Source: Deltaproteobacteria bacterium (GTDB lineage Bacteria; Myxococcota; Myxococcia; Myxococcales; JAHFDP01). Taken from it: a stretch of 64,000 nucleotides of DNA. Below are positions 10,161 to 20,665 of the stretch, piece by piece. Every line of letters begins with the position of its first letter. The stretch's first letter is position 1. The notes under the pieces were generated by a model. It saw nothing but the letters and a program-made list of their open reading frames with translations, was not told where the DNA came from and searched no databases. Made by a program: the position numbers and the translations under genes. The stretch covers positions 20,486 to 84,485 of the forward strand of contig JAHFDP010000007.1 in the NCBI GenBank assembly GCA_023248955.1, given 5' to 3'.

Positions 10161-13100
10161 TACATCTTGAGCAGCGTCACGCCGTTCTGCTCGTCGGGGA
10201 CGAGGAGCAGCGGCCCGGAGAGGCCGAAGACTTCGCGGCTGGCGGCGGTGAGGCCACCGTAGGCGCCCACCACATTCGGCATCGGCAACGATAGGTCGAA
10301 TCCCGCGATTCCGTTGAAGCTCGGGGAGGAAGACATCTGCGGCCCAACCAGGTAGGGCCCGGTTCGCACGAGCGCGCCGCCCGAACCGACGCTGCCAAAG
10401 GTCGGGAAGGTTGCGCTGACGCTGCCTGTGGCGTCGAGGTGCCGCGGATAGTCGGGTGCCACGGTTGGATGGTACGCCCGCGAGATGTCGTAAACATCGA
10501 TACCCGAAGCGCCGTGCGAGGTGTAGAGGCGCGGGCCGTCTGGATAGATGCCATCCACGGCGGAGCTAGAAAGGCAGACCTTCTCGGTCTTCGCAAAGAA
10601 ATCGACCACGCAGAAACCGGAGGCCGTGCCGACGTAGGCAAAGGTGCCTTGCAACTCGACGCTGCGCCCATGGTCCACGCCGCTACTGGAAGTAATCGTA
10701 CTCTGCACGGGGGCGGTAATGTTGGTCAGGTCCCAGATTTCGCCGTAGATCCCATCGCGGTCCTCGCTGGCGATCAGGTAGTCGTTGGCGGCAGCCAGGC
10801 CCGTGACTGGACCGCTGGCGGTGATGGTGGCGATGGGCCCGGCGACCATCCCGTTCGGTGTTCCCAAGTCATAGACAAAAATCTTGTTGGTCGGGGTGCA
10901 GGTGCCAACTCCCAGGTAGGCTGGATCGTTGGCCTGCGCGACAAACGCGTAGTCGTTGGCTGTGGTCATCGGGAGGGCGTAAGCGAAGTTCCCAAGGAAC
11001 GTGGTGCAGTTCGAGTCGAACGTCGGGGCGAGGGTGCTCGAGGAGATGAATCCCGGCGCCAGGTCCCTGTGCAGGTCGAGGTTCGACAACGTGAAGGTGC
11101 CGCTGGTGGAGTTCAGCAGCACGATGCCACGCGAACCGCGAATGCGCGCCGCGGTAGCCGCGCCGATGTTGTTTGGATAGACGGAGTTTTCGAAGGTGGT
11201 CACGCGCGGGCCGCCCATCTCGATCACGTCGATCGCGCTGGGGCCTGGGGGACCGCCGTAGTTGCTGAGCATGAAGAGGTTCGACCCCGACAGGCCCATG
11301 TCGACGGCGTAGTTGAGGCTGCCTTGGATTTCGCTCGGAACGTTCATCTCGTAGTTGCCGACCCAGGTGGGTAGCGACGCATCGTTGAGCGTGAACTCCT
11401 CGATGGCGGTTACGCCGTAGCCGTACTGCTCCGAGGCGATTAACAGGTCGCCTACAACCATGAGCTTGGTCGCCGTATTGTGAACGGTGCTCTTGCGGTC
11501 GAATGAGCCGAGCGTGCCGGCCGGGATCGGCGCGACGAAGAGTCCCTTATCGCCTGTGACATAAGCGTAGGAGTCAAGTCGACCCATATCGATGGCAAGC
11601 GCTCCGTAAGAGCCCGTCGGCACCGACCGGCTGGTGACCAGCGTGATGTGCTTGAAGTCGTCGGAAATCCGATACTGCTCAAGAACCAACGGGTTGTTGT
11701 GGAGGACGAAGACGAAGGGGAAAGCGACCTGGACGTCCGCGGCTACGGTCTGAAGATCCAGCGCCATCGCGTTGGAGTCGGGTGCGTCAATGTCCAAGTG
11801 ATCGAAGGCTGGTATCCCCGCGCTAACGAAGTCGGTGTAGGTCGCGATGGCGTACTTGCCCTTCAGTCCGCCAAACGTACCGAGAAAGGTAAAAACGCCG
11901 TGCGTCTTTCCGACGCCACCAATGTCGCCATGGTGGATTGGTACCAGGTGATCGACTCGGGCCTGCGGCAGGTCGGATGGCGACGGGAGGGGATTACCGC
12001 CATAGACGTTGCGTAGGTTGATCGGGTTGCCGGAGTCAATAACCGAAACGCCACAATTGTTTGTCTCCGTTCCAGAACAACTCATGGCCGGGTCGAATCC
12101 GTACAGCGTGCGGTTGCTGTCAGCGACCAGGTACTTGGCTCGGTAATCCTGAATCGATCCGAGCGTCGTTAATGCCCCATAGCGATCGTAGGCGTAGGCC
12201 GTGATGGTGTAGGGCGCGCTTTGCCCCGACGAGACGAATACGTTCTCGCGCTGCACCGCGATCGAGTTGGAGTAGGCGGAAACTTCCACGTGCACGGCGC
12301 GGTCGAGCGGCGCTGTGTTGGGATTCACCTTGTAGGGCGTGATGGTGGTGGAGACGTTCGGGCCCGGGTCGACCGCGGAGTCATAGGCCACCACAGCGAC
12401 GTAGAAGGCGCTGCCGTTGGGCAGGCTCGTGAGCATCAGATCGGTGCGGTTGCCCACGTCGATTGGCGACGGCCCCTGCGCGGCGAGAAAGCCCGTGTAG
12501 GCATCGGCCGTGGTTGCGGCGATGGGGCCGTAATAGACCTTGTATCCCGCAATGGGGAGGCTTGAGATCGACGCTACCGCCGTCCAGCTCACGCGGGCTC
12601 CGTTTTGCCGGTTGTCGACGTGGACATTCGTGGGCGCCGCCGGTGTCGAATTCTCCATGTGGACGGTGACGAAGGTGGTGGCGCTGCTGTTTCCTGCCGC
12701 GTCGACCGCGTAGACGTGGATATTGTTGTCGACGCCATTCACGAGTGGCACCGCTTGCGGCGCCGCCCCCGTCCAACTCGCCCAGCCGGTGTCGTCCGCG
12801 CAGCTCGGGCTGCAGACGCGGTACTGGTAGCTGCCCGCGCCGCTTACGGGCGTGAAGTTGTTGGTCGGCTGCGTGTTGTCGCTGCTGTGCTGAACCAGCG
12901 AGATGTTGGCGGTTGATGAGGTGGTTGGCGACGTCTTGGAGCTCGCGATCTTCGGCATGCTGGGTGCGATGATGTCCACCAAGTTGTCGCTGACGTCAGT
13001 GGTTCCGCCGTCGTCCACGGTCTGGCCGGCATTAGAGGAACTGGTGTGCCCTGGAAAGGTCGCCGTCACCGCGTAGCTTCCTGAAGGGAGGTTTGAGAAG

Positions 13101-16100
13101 GTGGCGATGCCCGTCGAGGCATTGGTAACCTGATTGCCGCGTGAAACCGCCGAACCGTTGAAAGCCGTGCCGCTGAGCGCAACGACGACGCCGGCGTGAC
13201 CGATGGTTCCGCTGCTGCCGAAGTCTTTGAGACCATAGGTTGTTCGCAGCGTTCCAGCGGAGACGGTAAGCGTTAGGCCGGTGGCGGTGGCGGTGCCTCC
13301 TGCGCTGACTGTGACCGTGGCCGCCGCGCTCGCGCTGTAGTGGTGTTTGTCGACAGAGACCCTGTAGGTTCCGCCGTTCACCGTCGCGGGGATGCCGCCG
13401 AGCGAAAAGTTGCCCGAAGAATCGGTGCTGGTGGTCCACGGCCCGGTGTCCCTGAGATCATCGCCATCGATCTTGATGGTCGCACCCTCCTTGTCGCTGC
13501 CGCCGAGGGTGATCCCAGTCCCGCCAGCGTTAAACGTTACCGTGCCAGCGACGGTTCCGCTCGAGCGACTCAGCGTAACCGAAGGCACTGTGGTGTCGCT
13601 GCTGGCGACCGTGATTCCGTCGAGCGTCGTAGTGGCGAAGGCTGTTCGGGCGAGCGTAATCGAGTAGGTGCCATTGGCGACGTTGATGAACGTGTAGGTT
13701 GACCCGGCAACGCCGCCGCACGTCGTTCCGCTAGATGGGCCGGTCGCGGACTTGGTATACGAGGTGCCGTTGAAGGCGACGCCCGAAAGCGTCGCGGTCA
13801 CGCCCGTGGAATTCTCAGCAGGAGAGGGTACGACGACGCAGCCGGTGATGGTGCTGCCGAGCGCGTTGAGGGCGATGTCGGATACCGTGACCGCCGATCC
13901 CGGCGTGAGCGTCCCGGAGCCCGTGGCGCTCTGGAACCCGGCCTTGCTCACCTTGAGTGTGTAGGTAGCGCCCGGCGTGAGCGGTGCGGGAATGCCGGCG
14001 ATCGAATAGTTGCCCGCGGAGTCGGTGACCGCGCCAAAGTTGGCCGAAAGCGATGAATCGCTGACTGCCACCGTGATGCCCGCGGAATCCGCCGTTGCGA
14101 TGGTAAGCCCTGTCGACGGTGAAGTGGACTGCGCAGTCACGTGGCCGGAGAAGGTTCCCGACGCGCGTGACAGCGTGCCGGACAGCGAAGGCAGCGATGC
14201 CGGCGGCGCGGCTACGACCACCGGCGAGATGGTGAGCGCCGTGTAGGAGCTGTTCTTGGAGAGCGTTGCTGTGTAGTTCCCGGCGGGGACCGCGGTGAAG
14301 TTGAAGACTCCCGCCGCGTTGCTGGGCGCCGCGGCCGAGGCGGTGTAGGAGGCGCCGTTGAAGGCCACGCCTGCGAGCGTCGCGGTGACGCCGGCGTTGC
14401 TGGCTGCGTCCTGGACGGTGGCCGTTCCGGTGAGCGCGTAGGGCGCTACATTGAGTGTAAGATCGGAGGCCTGCGTGTCGAGTCCCGCGGCCACGAGGAC
14501 CGATGTGCTGGAGCTCACGAATCCGCTCTTTGCGGCCGTGATGGTGTAGCTGCCGGCGGGAACGCCGACCGGAATGGAGACGATTCCCCAGTTGCCGTTG
14601 ACGTCGGTCGTGGCACCGAACGAGCCGCCGATGTTGGTGCCAGAGACCGTTACGCTCACGCCGGCCGAATCGTTCGCGGCAAAGCCGAGCCCCGTGCCGT
14701 TGGCCGCCAGTGTGACCTGGCCGTGGAGGCTGCCGGTAGCGCGGGAAAGCGTCTGCGCCGTCGCGGTGACGCTGGTCCCCGCGGCTACGGCGATCCCGGA
14801 AACGATGGCCTGGTTGAAGCCTGTGAGCGAGAGCGTGAGGGTGTAGGTGCCCGGCGGAACGTTGGAGAAGGTGTAGCCACCGTTGGCGGCGGAGGTGGCG
14901 TTGGCGGCGTGCGAGAAGGCCGAACCGTTGAAGGCCGTGCCCGAGATGCTGGCCGACACGCCCGACGAATCGCTCGCCGGCGGTTGCGGAACGCTGACGG
15001 TGCCGCCCAAACTTCCCGCGTTGATGGCGATGGCTAGTCCGGTGACCGTGGTCGAGGTGCCCGCAATGACCTTCGCCGTGGCGCTCGACGAGGTGTAGCT
15101 CGCCTTGCTGGCACTCACCGTGTAGGCCGTGCCCGAGGGGCTCACCGGAATCTGCGCGAGGCTGAAGCCGCCGCTGGCGTCCGTCACGCACTGGTAGGTG
15201 ACGCCGAGCAGGTCGGTGCCCGTGACGCGCACGGTGATGCCGCTGGCGTCGGGCGTGACACCGGTTGAGCCGTCGGTGGCGGCGATCGTTCCGGCCAAGG
15301 TGCCCAGCGAGCGCGATAGGTTGGGGTTTGGCCCAGCGATCGACGGCGGCGTGCTGCTGGCGGGCACCGGAATGTTCAAGGTCTGCGTAAAATCGTCGTA
15401 GCCCTTGAGCGAGAAGGTTACCGTGTATTGGCCGGCGGGGATTGCGGTGAAAGCGTACTGCCCGGCGGCATTGCTCTTGGCGTCAGCGCTGCGGGAAAAT
15501 GTTGTTCCATTGAATGTATTTCCAGTCAATGCTACCGAGACTCCGCTGTTGTTGGCGGCAGGCGCGGGCACCGTCACCAGACCGCTTACGTTGCTGGCGA
15601 GGGCGGTTAGCGTAAGCGCCGGCGCAGTTACAGTTTGGCCCGCGAGCGCGGTGACGTTGACCGACGCTACGGCGTAGCCGCGGCGGGTTGTGGTGGCTGA
15701 ATACTGCGCTGCGCTGAAGCTCACCGGGACGCCGCTGAAGGTGTAGTTACCCGCGGAGTCGGTGACCGCGACGAGCGGGCGCGCCAGATCGGCGGAGGGT
15801 CCCGTGAGCGCGACGCCGATGCCAGAGAGATCGCTGTCCGCGGTGAAGCCGGTGATGGTGCCCGTCGAGAAGGCGACCGATCCCGCGAGCGTGCCGGTGG
15901 CGACGGAGAGCGCAAGCGTGGTGCCGGTGGCCTGCTGTCCCTGCGAGAGCGTGATGGTTCCCGATTGGGCGGAGTTGAAGCCCGCGTGCGTGCAAGTGAC
16001 GGTGTAACTTCCGGCGGGAAGCGAAAGCAGGGTGAAAGAGCCATTGTTCGCGGTGCTGCTGGCGGAGGTGATGGTCTTGCCGTTGAAGTCACTGCCAGCA

Positions 16101-19100
16101 AGTTGCAAGGCGCTGACGGGCGACGATGCACCCGTCGCGGTGCAGGTGCCCGCGATGGAGGCGCTGCTGTCGATGGTGAGCGCCGCCGTGGTGAGCGTGG
16201 TGGTCTGCCCGAGCGAAACCGTAAACTGGGTGGCGGTGGTGAAGGTGGAGTAGCCCGTGCGGGAGGCCACGAGATCGTACTTGCCAGCGGGGACGCTTGC
16301 GATGGCGAAGCTGCCGTCTTGGCCGGTGGTGCCGACGAGGCTGGTGCCGGCGATCTGCACGAGCGTTCCGGAGTTGGTGGAGGCGCCGGGCGCGGTCAAC
16401 GTTCCGGCGACGGTGCCGCGCGCGATGGCGAGCGTGGTGGCCGGCTCGGCGTACGTGCCTCCCACGGAGAGCGAGACCGCCGCGAGCGAGGTTGTGATGT
16501 ATCCCGAGAAGGAAAGCGCGATGGCGTAGTTGCCCGCGGCGAGCGCCGTCAAGGAATAGGCGCCGCTCTTGGCTGCGGCGGTGGTCTTGGTGACGGCCGC
16601 GCCGGTCTGGTCGGTGCCCGAGAGCGAAACGACCACGCCGGTGGGATCGGCGCCGCCTTCGAGTGCCACGGTGCCGGTGATCGACGCGCCGGACGAGAGC
16701 GCCATCGTGGCCGCCGTGCTGGGGACCGTGAGCTGCGATCCCTGCGCGATGGTGAACGAGGCCGAGCCAAAGTTTGTGTAGCCGGTGTGGCGCGCGGAAT
16801 AGGTGTAGGTGCCGGCGGGAATGCCTCCGATACTGAATGTACCATCGGTGCCCGTGACCGCGGTGAGGCTGGTGCCGTCGATGGCCACGGTGGTGCCGCT
16901 GGCGTCGGTAAGTCCAGCCAAGAGGAGTTGTCCCGAGACGCTGCCACGGCTGATGGTGAGCGCGGCGGCCGAGACGGTGAGCGCGAGTCCTGGCGTGACC
17001 GTGAGCCCGCCGCTGTGCACGCCGACGTAGCCTGCCTTGGAGAGATCGACCGCGTAGGTTCCCGCGGGGACGGTAGCGACGCGGTAGCTCCCGCTCGAGT
17101 TGGTGATGGCCGTCAGCGTGACGGCGGTGCCGTTGACGTCCGAGCCGGTGAGCGCGACGGCAATGCCGCTGGCCGAGCTGCTGCCTTCGAGCGTTGCGGT
17201 GCCGGCGACCGATCCCGTCGTGTCGAGCGCGAGCTGCACCGCGCTGGCATGGGCGGTGGCGCCCAGCGTGACGGCGTAGGCCGGGAGCGTGGCGGTGACA
17301 TAGGCCGTGTGTTGCGCGACCGGTGTGTAGTTGCCGACGGCGAGTCCCGTGAAGGAGAAGCTGCCGTCGGTGGCCGTTACCGCGGTGGCTCCTGCAATTG
17401 AAACGACCGTGCCCGAGGCGTCGGTGTGGCCGGCCAGCGTGATGGTGCCAGTCAGCGATCCTCGGGCGATACTGAGTGTAATCGGTGAGGCCACCACCGC
17501 GACGCCGGGCGCGACGGCCATGGAGGCGAGCTGCGCTGCGGCGTAGCTCGTGAGTGTGAAGGTGAGGCCGTAGCTGCCAGAGACCAGCCCCAGGAAGGTG
17601 TAGTTGCCGCTGGTGTCGCTGGTGGTGGAGGCGGTGAGCGCTTTACCGGCGAAGGTCGTTCCCGCCAGCGCCACGGTGACGCCGGCGGCGCTGGACGTGC
17701 CTTCCAACGCGACGAGGCCGGAGAGCGAGCCGGAGCTATCGGGTTGCAACGTGGTGCTGCCGAGTTGTGCGAGCGAGCCTTGCGTGACGGTGAACGCGGT
17801 GGAGGTGGAGCTCGCAAAGGCCAGGTGCGACGCGGTGACGGTGAAGGTTCCCGAGGAGAGGCCGCCGAGCGTGAAGGATCCGTCGGCGCCGGTGAGCGTG
17901 GAAGCGCCCGCCGCGGCCACCAGCGTACCCGAGTGATCGGTGGCGCCGGCGAGGAGGAATTTGCCAGCCACGCCGCCGCGCGAAATGGCGAGTTGCACCG
18001 CGGGGAGGGTCAGCGTCTGACCGGTGGCGAGCGAGAGCCCGGTGACGGTGTTTCCGACGAAGCCCGTCTTGGAGAGCGCCAGTGTGTATTGCCCGGCGAC
18101 CAAGGCGCCGAAGCTAAAAGTACCGTCGGATGCGGCGCTGCCGGTGGTGTTGACCGCGGCGCCGTTCAGGTCGCTGCCGGTGATCACCGCGGTAACGCCG
18201 GTTGAAGAGGTGCCGCCCTCGAGGGAAACCGTACCGGCGATCCGCGCGGTCCGAATGAGCGCCAGCGTGCCGGGCGCCGCGGGGACGGTGGTGGAGAGGT
18301 CCGCGGCGACACTGAATGTCGTAATACTCAGTGGCGTATAATCTTTATGTTTCGAAATTAGCGCATAGGGATTGCCGAGCGTGGAGAGGCCGCTCAATTG
18401 AAAATTTCCGCCGCTATCGCTGGTCGCCGACGCTACCGTGGCGCCGCCGCTGGAGACGCTGACCACGATCCCGCTGTGATCGGTCGCGCCCTCGAGGAGC
18501 AGTTGTCCCGCGACGTCGCCCTTGGCTTGCAAAAGCTTGACGGAAGGTAGTTGCACCGTGGCGCCGGCCGCGACGGCCGCTGGTGGCAACGCGCTCGCCG
18601 TGTAACCGGCGTGGCTGAAGGCCGCGGCGTAAGTTCCCTCGGGCAGTGCGGTGAACGCGTAGCTGCCGTCCTTCTGGGTGGAGGTGCTCTGCGCCACCGC
18701 CGTGCCGTTGAGATCGCTGCCCGACAGGAGCACCGTGGTGCCGGATTGATCGGCGGTGCCCAGGAGCGCCGCGCCCGAGACTTGGCCGGTGCGCAAGAGC
18801 GAGAGCGTGATCGTGGCGCTCTGAAATTGCGCGGTCAGTCCAGCCTGTACTTGGAATACCGGCGACGAATAGATCGCATAGGCGCGCAGCTTGGCGGTGA
18901 GCGAGTAGCTCCCCACACGCACGCCCTGCATCAGGAAGGATCCGCTGGCGTCGGTGAGCGCACTGTAGGATTCGCCGGAGGGACCGCCGGTTAGCGAGAC
19001 CTGAATGCCAGAGCCGTCGCCGCGTCCTTCGGCGGCGAGCGTTCCACCGACGGCGCCGCGGGCCACGGCCAGCGTGATGATCGGTAGCGCCACGATTTCG

Positions 19101-20560
19101 CCAGGGAGCGTGCTCACCAGAATGCGGCCGGTGGTGTAGCCCGCACGTGTGACTGCCACGGAGTGCTGGCCGGCGCCGACATGATCTATTGAATAGCTTC
19201 CATCTTTCGTGGTTTGGCCGGTGAGGCTGGTTCCCTCGACGGAGACGGTGGTGCCCGAGATGTCCGCGCCCAGGCCTTTGTCCTCGAGAAGCACCGAACC
19301 GGTCAGCGTTCCGGGTGTGGTGGTGAGTGTCACGGGCGACGGAATCGAAGCGGAATCGGCCACGACAGTCGCGGTGCCGGTCGTCGGGTGGTAGCCCACG
19401 TGCGAGAAGGCGAGGCCGTAAGGGGGCCCGACGGGGACGTTCGAAAATTTGTAGGTGCCGTCGCGATCGGTCAGCGCGGTGCCGAAGGGATCTTGTGCGA
19501 AGCCACCGTCGGTCGTGGCGATACCCGCATCGGTTCCACCGTCGGCATCGCTCGCGGCCACGCCTGCAAAGAGCAGCACCTGCGTGCCGGAGTTGTCGCT
19601 CTGGCCATCGAGCTTGGCCACGCCGATGATGCTGCCGGTTGCTTGCACGAGCCGCGTGATGCCCACGTCGGCGTTGGCGCCAGCGGCCACCACCGCGGAG
19701 ACGTGCTGATCGCGGTAGCCGAGCTTTTGGACCAGCAAGTCGTAGTAGCCCGGCGGTATTCCGGTGAGTGAAAACGCGCCCTGCTCGTTGGTGATGGCGG
19801 GCGAGCTCGTTGTGTAGGGCTTTCCGGAGTGGGTAGTGCCCGTGGCGACCACGGTGACGCCGTCGTTTTTCTGCGGCGACGCGGTGAGGATGACCATGCC
19901 GGAGACCGAGCCCGGATAGATGGAGAGCGTGACCGTGCCGGCCTGCGTGGTCTTGTTGGCGTCGACGGCGAGGCCCGTTGCGGAAGCGGATTTGAAATCG
20001 GCGTGCGTGAAGGCCAGCGTGTAGCCCGCCTGCTCGGGAACGCCGGTCAGCAGATACGTGCCGTCGGCGCCCGTCAGCACCACGTGTGGAGTGCCGACCA
20101 CGCTGACAGCGATGCCGGTGGAATCGCTTTCGCCGTCGAGCAGCGCCGTGCCGGCGATGGATCCGCGCGAGAGATTGAGATGGAAACCGCCGAGGTCGAC
20201 CGAGTTGGCCGCCGCGTATTGCAGCGGGATGCTCATCGGCGGCTCGCGCACCGTCTCGTAGCCCGCCTTGGAGATGGACAGGACGTAATCGCCCGGCAGC
20301 ACCTCGGCCAAGACGAAGTGGCCATCGGGTCCGGTGCGCGCGGTGACGTTGGCACCCTCGAGCGAAATCAGCGCACCCGACTGATCGAAGCCGCCATCGG
20401 CCTCGCTCTTCTCCGGCGATTCCAGCGTGACGGTGCCGGTCAGCGTGGCGCGCGCCATGTTGTTTTTGGGCGTGGACGGGTCGAGGGGATTGTTGGGATC
20501 GACCTGCGCCGGGCACGCGGCGAGCACGCTGAGTGCTGCGAAAACAAGGCGGCGAGTCAT
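10157..20560 (-). CDS. Giant repeat lipoprotein A (CarboxypepD-regulatory-like repeats)
   Basis: Encodes 3467 residues. The ATG at 20560 has GAGAGG upstream and a perfect lipobox (LSVLAAC, Cys16), so it should be anchored in the outer membrane. About 27 consecutive repeats of 80-105 residues follow, each with a 'G-x-V-x-L ... SG-V-x-V-x-L-x-G ... D-G-S-Y-x-F ... P-x-G-x-Y ... GY' pattern typical of carboxypeptidase-regulatory-like (prealbumin-fold) beta-sandwich domains. Near residue 2500 come Ig-like and FnIII-like segments (ending PIAGYKVYYG), then about 700 residues with LVIVD/propeller-like repeats (YAFVAQ, YLIASE, FAYVGTASGFCVVD). Its first ~1617 residues are identical to giant B. No catalytic motif is seen; adhesion or a structural surface role is inference. 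Confidence 0.9.
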   Translation of the reverse strand: MTRRLVFAALSVLAACPAQVDPNNPLDPSTPKNNMARATLTGTVTLESPEKSEADGGFDQSGALISLEGANVTARTGPDGHFVLAEVLPGDYVLSISKAGYETVREPPMSIPLQYAAANSVDLGGFHLNLSRGSIAGTALLDGESDSTGIAVSVVGTPHVVLTGADGTYLLTGVPEQAGYTLAFTHADFKSASATGLAVDANKTTQAGTVTLSIYPGSVSGMVILTASPQKNDGVTVVATGTTHSGKPYTTSSPAITNEQGAFSLTGIPPGYYDLLVQKLGYRDQHVSAVVAAGANADVGITRLVQATGSIIGVAKLDGQSDNSGTQVLLFAGVAASDADGGTDAGIATTDGGFAQDPFGTALTDRDGTYKFSNVPVGPPYGLAFSHVGYHPTTGTATVVADSASIPSPVTLTTTPGTLTGSVLLEDKGLGADISGTTVSVEGTSLTGQTTKDGSYSIDHVGAGQHSVAVTRAGYTTGRILVSTLPGEIVALPIITLAVARGAVGGTLAAEGRGDGSGIQVSLTGGPSGESYSALTDASGSFLMQGVRVGSYSLTAKLRAYAIYSSPVFQVQAGLTAQFQSATITLSLLRTGQVSGAALLGTADQSGTTVLLSGSDLNGTAVAQSTSTQKDGSYAFTALPEGTYAAAFSHAGYTASALPPAAVAAGATVQLPSVKLLQAKGDVAGQLLLEGATDHSGIVVSVSSGGATVASATSDSGGNFQLSGLSTLGNPYALISKHKDYTPLSITTFSVAADLSTTVPAAPGTLALIRTARIAGTVSLEGGTSSTGVTAVITGSDLNGAAVNTTGSAASDGTFSFGALVAGQYTLALSKTGFVGNTVTGLSLATGQTLTLPAVQLAISRGGVAGKFLLAGATDHSGTLVAAAGASTLTGADGSFTLGGLSSGTFTVTASHLAFASSTSTAFTVTQGSLAQLGSTTLQPDSSGSLSGLVALEGTSSAAGVTVALAGTTFAGKALTASTTSDTSGNYTFLGLVSGSYGLTFTLTSYAAAQLASMAVAPGVAVVASPITLSIARGSLTGTITLAGHTDASGTVVSIAGATAVTATDGSFSFTGLAVGNYTPVAQHTAYVTATLPAYAVTLGATAHASAVQLALDTTGSVAGTATLEGSSSASGIAVALTGSDVNGTAVTLTAITNSSGSYRVATVPAGTYAVDLSKAGYVGVHSGGLTVTPGLALTVSAAALTISRGSVSGQLLLAGLTDASGTTVAIDGTSLTAVTGTDGTFSIGGIPAGTYTYSARHTGYTNFGSASFTIAQGSQLTVPSTAATMALSSGASITGTVALEGGADPTGVVVSLSGTDQTGAAVTKTTAAAKSGAYSLTALAAGNYAIALSFSGYITTSLAAVSLSVGGTYAEPATTLAIARGTVAGTLTAPGASTNSGTLVQIAGTSLVGTTGQDGSFAIASVPAGKYDLVASRTGYSTFTTATQFTVSLGQTTTLTTAALTIDSSASIAGTCTATGASSPVSALQLAGSDFNGKTITSASSTANNGSFTLLSLPAGSYTVTCTHAGFNSAQSGTITLSQGQQATGTTLALSVATGTLAGSVAFSTGTITGFTADSDLSGIGVALTGPSADLARPLVAVTDSAGNYTFSGVPVSFSAAQYSATTTRRGYAVASVNVTALAGQTVTAPALTLTALASNVSGLVTVPAPAANNSGVSVALTGNTFNGTTFSRSADAKSNAAGQYAFTAIPAGQYTVTFSLKGYDDFTQTLNIPVPASSTPPSIAGPNPNLSRSLGTLAGTIAATDGSTGVTPDASGITVRVTGTDLLGVTYQCVTDASGGFSLAQIPVSPSGTAYTVSASKASYTSSSATAKVIAGTSTTVTGLAIAINAGSLGGTVSVPQPPASDSSGVSASISGTAFNGSAFSHAANATSAANGGYTFSNVPPGTYTLTLSLTGFNQAIVSGIAVAAGTSVTATAQTLSRATGSLHGQVTLAANGTGLGFAANDSAGVSVTVSGTNIGGSFGATTDVNGNWGIVSIPVGVPAGSYTITAAKSGFVSSSTSVLVAAGLDTQASDLTLNVAPYALTGTATVQDAASNAGVTATLAGVAFNGASYTASAAAPSNAAGVFNFTAVPAGNYTATLSKNSSYTALTISPVVVAAPPASLPSLSGTLSRASGTFSGHVTAQSTSPSTGLTIATADSAGITVAVSDSSLSANFGAVTDSAGNYSIAGIPAPLTPGATYTLKVSKAGFQSATGSGTLTPGSAVTVSDIALNALGSTITGCVVVPSPAENSTGVTATLSGVAFNGTSYTKSATGPSSGTTCGGVAGSTYTFINVANGTYSITLARTAFATTTLDGITVASSDTTVPSVTLSRSSGTVAGTVTFNAGGTGITLGGSDKEGATIKIDGDDLRDTGPWTTSTDSSGNFSLGGIPATVNGGTYRVSVDKHHYSASAAATVTVSAGGTATATGLTLTVSAGTLRTTYGLKDFGSSGTIGHAGVVVALSGTAFNGSAVSRGNQVTNASTGIATFSNLPSGSYAVTATFPGHTSSSNAGQTVDDGGTTDVSDNLVDIIAPSMPKIASSKTSPTTSSTANISLVQHSSDNTQPTNNFTPVSGAGSYQYRVCSPSCADDTGWASWTGAAPQAVPLVNGVDNNIHVYAVDAAGNSSATTFVTVHMENSTPAAPTNVHVDNRQNGARVSWTAVASISSLPIAGYKVYYGPIAATTADAYTGFLAAQGPSPIDVGNRTDLMLTSLPNGSAFYVAVVAYDSAVDPGPNVSTTITPYKVNPNTAPLDRAVHVEVSAYSNSIAVQRENVFVSSGQSAPYTITAYAYDRYGALTTLGSIQDYRAKYLVADSNRTLYGFDPAMSCSGTETNNCGVSVIDSGNPINLRNVYGGNPLPSPSDLPQARVDHLVPIHHGDIGGVGKTHGVFTFLGTFGGLKGKYAIATYTDFVSAGIPAFDHLDIDAPDSNAMALDLQTVAADVQVAFPFVFVLHNNPLVLEQYRISDDFKHITLVTSRSVPTGSYGALAIDMGRLDSYAYVTGDKGLFVAPIPAGTLGSFDRKSTVHNTATKLMVVGDLLIASEQYGYGVTAIEEFTLNDASLPTWVGNYEMNVPSEIQGSLNYAVDMGLSGSNLFMLSNYGGPPGPSAIDVIEMGGPRVTTFENSVYPNNIGAATAARIRGSRGIVLLNSTSGTFTLSNLDLHRDLAPGFISSSTLAPTFDSNCTTFLGNFAYALPMTTANDYAFVAQANDPAYLGVGTCTPTNKIFVYDLGTPNGMVAGPIATITASGPVTGLAAANDYLIASEDRDGIYGEIWDLTNITAPVQSTITSSSGVDHGRSVELQGTFAYVGTASGFCVVDFFAKTEKVCLSSSAVDGIYPDGPRLYTSHGASGIDVYDISRAYHPTVAPDYPRHLDATGSVSATFPTFGSVGSGGALVRTGPYLVGPQMSSSPSFNGIAGFDLSLPMPNVVGAYGGLTAASREVFGLSGPLLLVPDEQNGVTLLKMY

Positions 20561-20665
20561 GTGGGGAGCCTCTCTTTTCCTGTCCATTTTTTAGCACAGT
20601 TGGCTGGCGGACAGCCGTGCGGCGGATCACGTTTAGTCGGCGACTCCGGCCCACACCGTGGGATA
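15708..20665. repeat. 4.96-kb near-identical direct repeat, copy 1
   Basis: This segment matches 26929-31886 at a constant offset of 11221 bases. It covers the promoter, leader and first ~1617 codons of giant gene A and ends upstream within a short relic coding tail. I found only two mismatches (20552/31773 and 20555/31776), both synonymous in codons 2 and 3. At the inner edge the identity stops abruptly inside repeat unit 18; beyond it the genes are merely similar. Confidence 0.93.
20588..20596 (-). promoter_or_regulatory. Extended -10 of giant gene A
   Basis: On the minus strand TGC-TAAAAA lies about 28 bases before the ATG, leaving a short leader that carries GAGAGG. The same sequence precedes giant gene B (31809-31817), so both genes should have the same basal promoter. 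No -35 is evident. Confidence 0.45.

Noticed and set aside
15965..17401. Plus-strand open frame of 478 codons antisense to giant gene A (and the longer twin at 26856-28622)
   Set aside because: Composed of Gly/Arg/Ala/Glu low complexity produced by the antisense of repeats; no start signals.
18414..20654. Minus-strand open frame of 746 codons within giant gene A (and its twin at 29635-31875)
   Set aside because: Arg/His/Ala-rich composition with no domain pattern; it is an alternative frame of a GC-rich repetitive gene.
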